Shown in pieces: positions 57,110 through 64,000 of a stretch of DNA of 64,000 nucleotides (its first letter is position 1; each line of letters starts with the position of its first letter). A program made the translations under genes and the position numbers. Under the pieces are notes generated by a model that saw only the letters and a list, made by a program, of their open reading frames with translations, did no database searches and was not told where the DNA came from. The DNA is from Heliopora coerulea. Its lineage: Eukaryota > Cnidaria > Anthozoa > Scleralcyonacea > Helioporidae. Location: assembly GCA_030142905.1 (NCBI GenBank), contig JASJOG010000176.1, positions 460,501-524,500 on the forward strand. The letters are read 5' to 3'.

Positions 57110-57490
57110 AAATCACCGTATGAATAAATCAACAGATTCGCCGAAGAAGTAGACACAGCGCTTCAGTTTGTTCGCAAACAGTTCCCTGCTGACAAGTGAA
57201 TCGTTCAGGGAGACCCATAGCATGACCAAGGACTGGAATTTCATTCTTCTTGAAACGAAAGTTCGCAACAAATTCATCTTCGTCCATATCCTCTCAATAG
57301 AATCTGGAATAGTCTTGATATGGGAGTTCTGGGTTTTTCGAACGGCAAGCATCGTACAACAACATAAACTCATCATCATCAATAAGAGAGGAGTCGTAGG
57401 CAACGAGTAAAGTATCTCTCGCTTTTTGAAACGAGCAGATTTCGCTGATACAGTGACACTGATACAGTCGCGATGTAGAAATCGACACAA
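57110..57490 (-). pseudogene. PIF/Harbinger-like transposase N-terminal fragment
   Basis: On the minus strand one frame reads KARDTLLVAYDSSLIDDDEF, MLLYDACRSKNPELPYQDYS, a stop, then after a frame shift MDEDEFVANFRFKKNEIPVL and TCQQGTVCEQTEALCLLLRR. The sequence FRF.K.EI..L and the C..GT.C...E.LC.LL.R block are typical of the N-terminal part of Harbinger transposases. The DDE catalytic core is absent. The fragment sits between a Penelope element and its inverted piece. Confidence 0.65.
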
Positions 57491-57550
57491 ATCTTAACGA
57501 TTTTTTAACACGCTACGCAGACGGGGCTCTCCCCAGTCTTTCCTCGCATT

Positions 57551-59640
57551 TCATCGCGTTGTAGCTGAGCGTGTCGTCAAATCTTAAGGTCCCTAATGAA
57601 ACTATAGGTCGCATGGGTATTTCTGTCTGCCAAATCTTAATAATAAGCTGTCTTAGCTTGGCAGAGGCGACAAAAGACGAGATCAGGAGTAGGGTCGCCT
57701 CCACTGTACAATCGGCCTCTATACGTGATACCAACTTAACGACAGTCGAAAAACAAGCACTCAAACGACTAAAACATGACAAGAACATTGTTATACTACC
57801 AGCAGACAAAGGACGCGTTACTGTCGTTATGGAAAAGACCGATTACTATGACAAAATGGACGAACTAGTTAACGACACACAAACCTACGAACTACTTAAA
57901 CGAGACCCTGCACCATCACTTCAACGAAAACTTAACAACAAAATTTTCTCAATGAGAAAAAGTAACACGATCGCTCAACAAACTTACTATCGACTTGCGA
58001 TCACCAAAACTGTACGGACTACCGAAACTTCACAAGCCAGAAATACTCATGCGACCTATAGTTTCAATCGGTGGGTCGCCTACTTACGAACTTTCCAAAT
58101 ACTTAACAACTATACTGCAACCACTAACCAACAAGTCACAACATAGACTACAATCGACTGAAACCTTCATCAACAATCTCAAAACAGTACAAATACCACA
58201 CAACTACAAACTAGTGTCTTTTGACGTAAAATCACTGTTTACCAGTATTCCGCTTCAACTGACACTAGAATGCACCAAAACTGCCATCGTGGAACTACTG
58301 GAAATTTGCCTCACATCAACTTACTTTCAAATACAACGGTAAACACTACAAACAGTTACATGGCACAGCAATGAGCTCACCCGTTTGTGTTGTGGTTGCT
58401 GAAATTGTGATGCAATCCATAGAGGAACGAGCTCTTGCAACTTACAAACACACGTTACCTTTTTGGTTTCGTTACGTTGACGACACGATTACTGCACTAC
58501 CGGATTACTGCACACGATTACTGCACCACTGCACTACGAGTTTCACAACCAACGAACAGAACAGTCACATACAATTTACCAAAGAGATTGAAGAAGACGG
58601 AGCTATTCCTTACCTAGACTGTTTGGTAAGTCGTGAAAATAACAAACTACGGACCACTGTCTACAGAAAACCAACGCGTGCTGACAGGCTGCTGGACCAA
58701 TCATCTTACAATCCAACCTCACACAAAGCTACCATTATCAAAACATTGACGAGACGCGCACAACTCATTTGTGACTCACCTGACGCTCTACGCCAAGAAA
58801 ATGACTACTTGCAACGCGTTTTCCACAAAAACAACTATAACTCTGTAAGTGTTAAGTTTGATGAAGTCAAAGACAATGAACGCAACGAAAATAACAGTCC
58901 GACAACAGCTACAGCAACGATACCCTACATAAAAGGTACGTCTGAGATTATCTCGCGTATCTTACGACCATACAACATACGAGTAACGCACGAACTGATC
59001 ACAACTTTACGACATATAATGATTAACGTTAATGACAGAGAACAACCACACGAAAGACAAGGTGCAGTTTACAAAATTAATTGCTCCGACTGCCAAGCCA
59101 CTTTTATAGGTGAGATTAGCAGAAACTTAAATATACGACTCACAGAACACAAACTAGCGACAAAAAATGGAGACAAAACTAACCACATTGCCGAACACCA
59201 TCGACAAACCAAACACAACATTGACTGGGAATCGGCAAAATGCATTACAGCACAAACTACAACCAGCGACTCACATTAAAAAGCTGGTATACGAACTTAG
59301 AACAAAAACCATTAAACCGATGAAAATTACTGGGATCTTACAAACGACTTGTTCACAAATTCAAAAGTGCGAACAACCAATACATTTAACACTTCGACAA
59401 ACTGATAATTAACGCCTACACAACCACACCCACTGCTTTTCACAAACTATCACACCTCCATTACTCATACGACCGCCCACTTCTGACGCACGAGCCAGAT
59501 ACAAATACAGGCAAACCTGACATTTACTCTCCTTTAGACTCTGAAGATGACCTCCGCTAAGGCTGTCGAAACGTCAGTCACTTCCACCAACAGCTTTTCT
59601 CCAGACTACACTAACCTGGACGATCAACTTTCACATACAT
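57551..59640 (+). pseudogene. Penelope-like element with GIY-YIG endonuclease, frameshifted
   Basis: Reads LKHDKNIVILPADKGRVTVV, then a shift to KLYGLPKLHKPEILMRPIVS and FDVKSLFTSIPL, and another shift near 58340. The catalytic FWFRYVDDTITAL, IPYLDCLVSRE and VYRKPTRADRLL follow, and then a GIY-YIG segment (GAVYKINCSDCQATFIGEIS, IRLTEHK, HNIDWESAKCI). A last shift occurs before the C-terminus near 59410. The 3' end (59530-59640) carries the CTGAAGATGACC...GTCGAAACGTCAGTC hairpin shared with the palindromic insertion at 8925. The 5' end contains an inverted scrap of its own coding region (57597-57625 against 58035-58063). Three frame breaks, hence inactive. Confidence 0.82.
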
Positions 59641-59834
59641 GTCAACTTTCATTTCTTTTTTACGTCACATCAAGCTTATTTTTCTGAAGAGCGACAGAAC
59701 TACACCACAAGTAAGTTTGAGTTCCACTGAATTTGTTCCAAGCTTATTTTTCTGATAAATTATTAATATTTAACCGTACGATTTTTCTTTCAATTTAAAT
59801 TTCAGTTGGATCGAATGTTTTCCAAAGAACCCAA

Positions 59835-60055
59835 ATTGTATTTCAGAATCATCCTCAGGGTATTATGAAATGATAACTTCACCATTAACCTAAACTGTTG
59901 AAGTCAACTGAAAAATGTTGACTCGAGCAGGATTTGAACTCGCACCTTCGGGATACCGGTCCGCCACTCTACCTGTTAAGCTATCGAGGCGGTTAATTGT
60001 GAACTTATCATTTCATAATACCCTGAGGATGATTCTGAAATAGAATTGAAACACT
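59835..60055 (-). mobile_element. Composite element: tRNA-like head flanked by inverted Penelope-type ends
   Basis: The minus strand 59994-59919 reads as a tRNA-like segment with A box TAGCTTAACAGG, B box GAGTTCAAATCC and GCCTCGA acceptor-like text. On either side lie inverted copies of the end CCTGAGGATGATTCTGAAAT (minus at 59840-59893, plus at 60003-60051). The same end recurs at 5270-5325. It may be a SINE family mobilised through Penelope-type termini. Confidence 0.6.
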
Positions 60056-60354
60056 GCACATCCAATCTCATGGATAGCGTTAAGTTGTCGCGAGAATATT
60101 TCGTGAACCCAAATTGTGTGCTCAATTTTGACCACTTTGAAAAATGCATTCTCGCAAATTAATTTGAAATTAAACTCGTGTTACACGGTTGGTTTTGTTT
60201 GCCACGCGCACGACTTCTAGAGTTCGGTTCAATAAACGCGTTTTAATGGTCACGATCTATTATTGAGTGCATTTCAAATTTTTCCAAAAAACGCAGCCGT
60301 GTTTTTATTATTTCGGAAAAAGTATAACCGAGACCTATGCACAGTTTATCTTAG

Positions 60355-62605
60355 TTCAAAGATCGTAACGTTCTATTTCCGTGGAAAAGTGTGATGAAAT
60401 AAAAGTGCAGTAAAAGTGAAGTGGAACAAGTGAAAACCAGGCTAAACAAAATATTCTGTTTTGTACAATTTATCGCCGATTATCGGGATTGTTTGCGATG
60501 GTTCGGTTTTAGTGCATTTTAATTCATTTTTCAATTTACAATTTATTCGGCGATGATCGCCAGCTGGCTTACCGATGATTTGGGACAATTAGCGAGGAAT
60601 TACAATTGCGACGAATGAAAGTTGAGCTCAATGAAAGTTGTTACTTCATTCCTATATTGGCGCTTTATTTAGCTCATGGAAATGATACGGACATAATGAA
60701 AACCAGATTGATCTGTCCGTCCATTTTAGTATAACAGCCATGAACAGAGACCGAACTACACCACAAGTAAGTTTGAGTTCCACTGAATTTGTGATGGGCG
60801 AAGTGTAAACTCATTTAATGCTATGACCATTTTATTTTTGCCCCAATATAGTCTATTTAACTCCAAACTGCAATCAAGTTTGCCTTTTCTTTGAACAGTG
60901 CATGGTGACGATATTCGATTAATATATGTTACTGTCGTTTTTGACCTGTAACAATTGTTTCTTCAAGCATAAGTTTTGATTAGACTGCTCCGTTGCTGAA
61001 AGTTAATTCCAACAAAGTTCTTCTCGGTTCATTCAAGTTTTATTTTTTTTCTCTCCCTAGAATTTCATTCTTGTTTAAAAGAATCCACTATTAAAATTAT
61101 ATTCAGTCGTTTCCAGGGAAAGATGAGTTACATGAATTTCTATGATGCACTTATTGTGAACGAGACAGGCAAAGATGAAATATCTATTACGCAATATGAA
61201 TGGCAGATTTGTTGCTCAGTGGAATTAGGCAATTTCTATTCAACGGGAAAAACCTTCCGGATGAATTGAAGTGCACAAATATGGCAATTATTTGGGCTTG
61301 GTTCCTTTGAAAAGACAGCGAACCCAGTGCTTAATCTAACAGAAGTATTAGGATCAATTTTCCTAAAAGTTCAAAGCAAATTCAAACTCGAGTTATTCCT
61401 TGGCCAAATTGCGAACTATCGCCCACCAGTGATCTCAATTACACCATTGTGAAGGTCGGTTTACTTAATCTACCAAGCTGTTAGCCTAGCATGCACTTCA
61501 GATTTCAGTACATTGATGGCCACTTCCTTGATTTCGAGCCAACATCAAACTAGAAAACGATGAACGCGTCGAAAACGTATATGAACGCGTCATTCCTTTT
61601 ACCAAGGAAATCTTTTTAAGAGATAATGGCTCCATCCAGCACCATACTGATCAGTGGTTCTAGCACACGACGACGAGTTGTCTCCAACCCTCGAAAAATT
61701 TGTGACAGTGATATGGTTAAGACTTCTCCACGAGGAGTTACCAGGCCTGGTTAAACAACGTTAAGCCTCCGAGCTCCGATATAAGACCCTAGTTTTCCTT
61801 GAGCGTGAAATTTCCTGGTGAAAAAGCTTCCGGTACCGACTGGCAACAGACTTTGCAGACGTGAGCCGCTAGAGTACGCCACAATAATCATTGTGGCGTG
61901 CTTCTTGAGACCCATCATATGTGTCAAGAGAAACCCTAAAAATTATTTATAAAGACCTAGGTCTTACCCCATTTTTCATTACTTATTCGTTTTTTTTCGG
62001 GAAAATATTCAAATTCTTATTTCGAAACTCTAAAAATTGCAAAGTAGGGCACGTAGGAATACAACTGGATAAATCGCAATATAAGGATCGCAGCCCAGCT
62101 CAGAATTCTAAAATGTATCGCCATATCTGAGCTGGGCTCTGATCTTTATATTGCGATTGCGCTTTCTGCCTGGAAAATCAATAGCCAAGATTATAACTGA
62201 AGAAACGTATGATATACGGTCTTGGTAAATTCTTAATAAATCGGGTTGGAAATCTCCAGAAGAAAGAAGGAAATATTGTGTTCAGTTGCCTATTTATATA
62301 CACAATCTGTGGGATGGAAAATTCCAGAATCTCATTAGCAAACTGTTGGCTATTTTTAAAAATAAGAGATATGGCCAGAGAGGGAACAACAAGTTAGTGA
62401 TGGTGTCCAAACCAAACACGACCTCAATGAAAAGTTTAAATTACGAAGGAGCTCAGGTATGAAATCGAAGTACTGGAAATTTACCAAATTTCAAATGATT
62501 ATGACATTAATGAATGCATTATTTCAACAATAATGTGACAAAAAGATAATAAATCTAGGCATCTTATCTAGTACGTATTCATGTTTATATCTATGTATAT
62601 ATATC
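60355..62605 (+). repeat. Diverged duplicated unit, right copy
   Basis: Collinear with 25759-28575 from TTCAAAGATCGTAACG to GTACGTATTCAT. It lacks the 770-bp block and the SINE of the left copy, and has its own 481-bp insert (61871-62351). It serves as the pre-insertion reference for the SINE and for the Penelope pair of the left copy. Frames are broken; function unknown. Confidence 0.6.
61871..62351. mobile_element. 481-bp insertion with a strong internal palindrome
   Basis: Absent from the left copy, whose text runs directly from CCGCT to ATTTTTAAAAATAA. GCT flanks the insert on both sides (61868-61870 and 62349-62351). Arms AATCGCAATATAAGGATCGC at 62072 and its inverse near 62139-62158 enclose a second pairing, CCCAGCTCAG / CTGAGCTGGG. 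A smaller palindrome, GCCACAATAATCATTGTGGC, sits near the left border. Coding content not recognised. Confidence 0.6.
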
Positions 62606-62639
62606 TGGCAATAGACGAACCAGGCGGGAAACGTAATCT

Positions 62640-62790
62640 GTTTAAGAGTATTAGTGCCCAGCATAAAGTTTTAAAAAGACCCATAATAACGGAGACTTTA
62701 AATAAAAAGAGAAATTTATTTTACTGACGTTTCGTCGCTAGTCTTGCGACATCTTCAGAGTGAGGAATATATACAGGTGTTTGGAATATA
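62640..62790 (-). mobile_element. Inverted 3' end of a Penelope-like element (fragment)
   Basis: Minus-strand text CTCTGAAGATGTCGCAAGAC, then GCGACGAAACGTCAGTA, is the same type of terminus as at 59541, with a perfect GTCGC/GCGAC stem. The rest of the element is missing. It abuts the CR1/L2-like element on the right. Confidence 0.6.
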
Positions 62791-62796
62791 TGCTGT

Positions 62797-64000
62797 AAGA
62801 TGAATGCTGAATTAGTATTCAAAAGAACAGTAAACCCACATATGAAATATAGTTTTGGGAGATGGCTGGTATCTACTGACTGGTCATTTATTCAAGATCT
62901 TCCAACGTGTACACAAAAACTTTCTGCATTCCAAACATTGTTAAGTTATGCTGTTGATACCTTTTTTCCATTACGGAAAATTAAACAACATCCAACAGAC
63001 AAACTTTGGATTACACCTGAGTTAAAAACTCTAATCCAACAACGACAACAAGCAATGTCCAAGGACCCACTAGTTTTCAAAAACTTGAGAAATAAAGTAA
63101 ACAGGTTATGCAATCGCCTTCGTAGTTCTTTCTTTGCAAGTAAAGTTGAAAACTGCGAGAATGCAGCTTCGTGGTGGAAATCCATTAAACAGCTTGCAGG
63201 TTTTCCTAGGAAAAAACCAATAACTAGCGCCATTGTCTTGGGGAAAGAAATTCATTTTGTGGAACTCGCATCCAAAATTAATCAAAATTTTCTACATACT
63301 ATTATTTCTTTACCGCCATTGTCGAAATTAGAAAATGTAGAAATTGATTCTACAGTGAGAAACGAAATTGTGCGTAAATGTTTTATCTCTCCGGAAGATG
63401 TTTATTTGAAGCTTAGTAACCTCAAACGTGCTAAAGCTTCAGGACCCGATAACATTCCAAGTTGGATTTTGAAGGATTTTGCCATGGAACTGTCCTCACC
63501 AGTTGCTGACATTTTTAACGCGTCAATCCAAGAAACCTGTGTTCCAGATTCTTGGAAGGAAGCGAACGTTATTCCGATCCCAAAGTTAGATGTGATCAAA
63601 GTCATTGAAAACGACTTAAGACCAATATCTCTTACGCCAATTCTTTCAAAAACTATGGAACATTTTATCGCTGAATGGATTATGTCAGGAATTAGGCATC
63701 TTATTGACAGAAAGCTATTTGGATCACTCTCTGGTTTATCCACCACCCACGCACTTTTGTCCTTTGCTCACTATCTATACAACGTTACCGATCAACCTAA
63801 CCAGTGTGCACGAATTCTCCTTTTAGATTTTAGTAAGGCTTTTGATAGGATAGATCATAACATTCTTTTAAACAAAATGAATCAAATGGGTATCGACCAC
63901 ATACTAATTGAGTGGGTAAAAAACTTTCTTTCTGGAAGGAGTTGAAGTGAAGTGAAGATTGGAAATGTCATTTTGAGTTTTGAAGCAGTAAATGGGGGCG
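62797..64000 (+). pseudogene. CR1/L2-like non-LTR retrotransposon, 5'-truncated and cut by the window edge
   Basis: Open for 381 codons from the Met at 62800. A linker (TFFPLRKIKQHPTDKLWI) like that of the 33-kb element is followed by reverse transcriptase blocks: RAKASGPDNIPSWIL, DSWKEANVIPIPKLD, DLRPISLTPILSKTMEHF, GSLSGLSTTHAL and LLLDFSKAFDRIDHNILL. A TGA at 63943, within a small insertion-like GAAGTGAAGTGAAG repeat, interrupts the frame. Reading then resumes in phase with VKIGNVILSFEAVNGG, where GVPQGT would be expected next. The catalytic YVDD lies beyond the window. The endonuclease is absent at the 5' side. Confidence 0.82.

Noticed and set aside
57571..57820. Separate small gene upstream of the Penelope element
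   Set aside because: It is the element's own 5' coding region (DKNIVILPADKG block) joined to an inverted scrap of itself.

Overview
The window is animal nuclear DNA: AT-rich, with short spliced exons bounded by GT/AG, tRNA-derived SINEs and many degenerate transposons. The two housekeeping genes align readily with their vertebrate orthologues. The mix of Penelope-like elements, CR1/L2-like retrotransposons and hAT, BEL/Pao and PIF/Harbinger fragments fits an anthozoan cnidarian such as a stony coral. The taxon is inferred from remembered resemblance, not tested.

Region 1 (1-23.1 kb) holds two genes arranged head to head. OGDH (2-oxoglutarate dehydrogenase E1) lies on the minus strand. Nine exons from the start codon at 12309 down to 313 are visible, and the gene continues off the left edge. 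POLB (DNA polymerase beta) lies on the plus strand and is complete: 15 phase-consistent exons from 12800 to 23069 encode 339 residues. The start codons are 490 bp apart, so a shared bidirectional promoter is likely. The introns carry small palindromic insertions with perfect 12-15 bp target-site duplications, dispersed repeats, a long GAA tract and retroelement debris.

Region 2 (23.1-50 kb) is almost entirely mobile DNA. It contains tandem tRNA-SINEs, a diverged unit (24.7-28.6 kb) that recurs at 60.4-62.6 kb, and a head-to-head pair of Penelope-like elements inserted with a 9-bp duplication. These are followed by a decayed CR1/L2-like element and a second non-LTR element with a long open reverse transcriptase frame, nested inside an inverted Penelope tail. 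Further on come a GIY-YIG Penelope copy, pogo-like elements with inverted termini, a broken hAT transposase and a BEL/Pao 3' end.

Region 3 (50.2-53.4 kb) holds the one intact gene in the right half. It encodes a 900-residue protein on a single coding exon: a J domain with HPD, a long glycine-rich hydrophobic segment, a highly homogenised charged pentapeptide array and a Cys/aromatic-rich C-terminal domain. A G-rich (minus-strand) pentanucleotide array lies just upstream. I do not recognise this architecture, and it is the best candidate for something undescribed.

Region 4 (53.4-64 kb) returns to transposons: a 1-kb inverted-terminal element, a Harbinger transposase fragment, another Penelope element, a tRNA/Penelope-tail composite, the second copy of the diverged unit, and a CR1/L2-like reverse transcriptase running off the right edge. 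A recurring short motif at Penelope termini (CTGANGA, a stem, then GAAA) resembles a hammerhead ribozyme core and links many of the otherwise separate hairpins.
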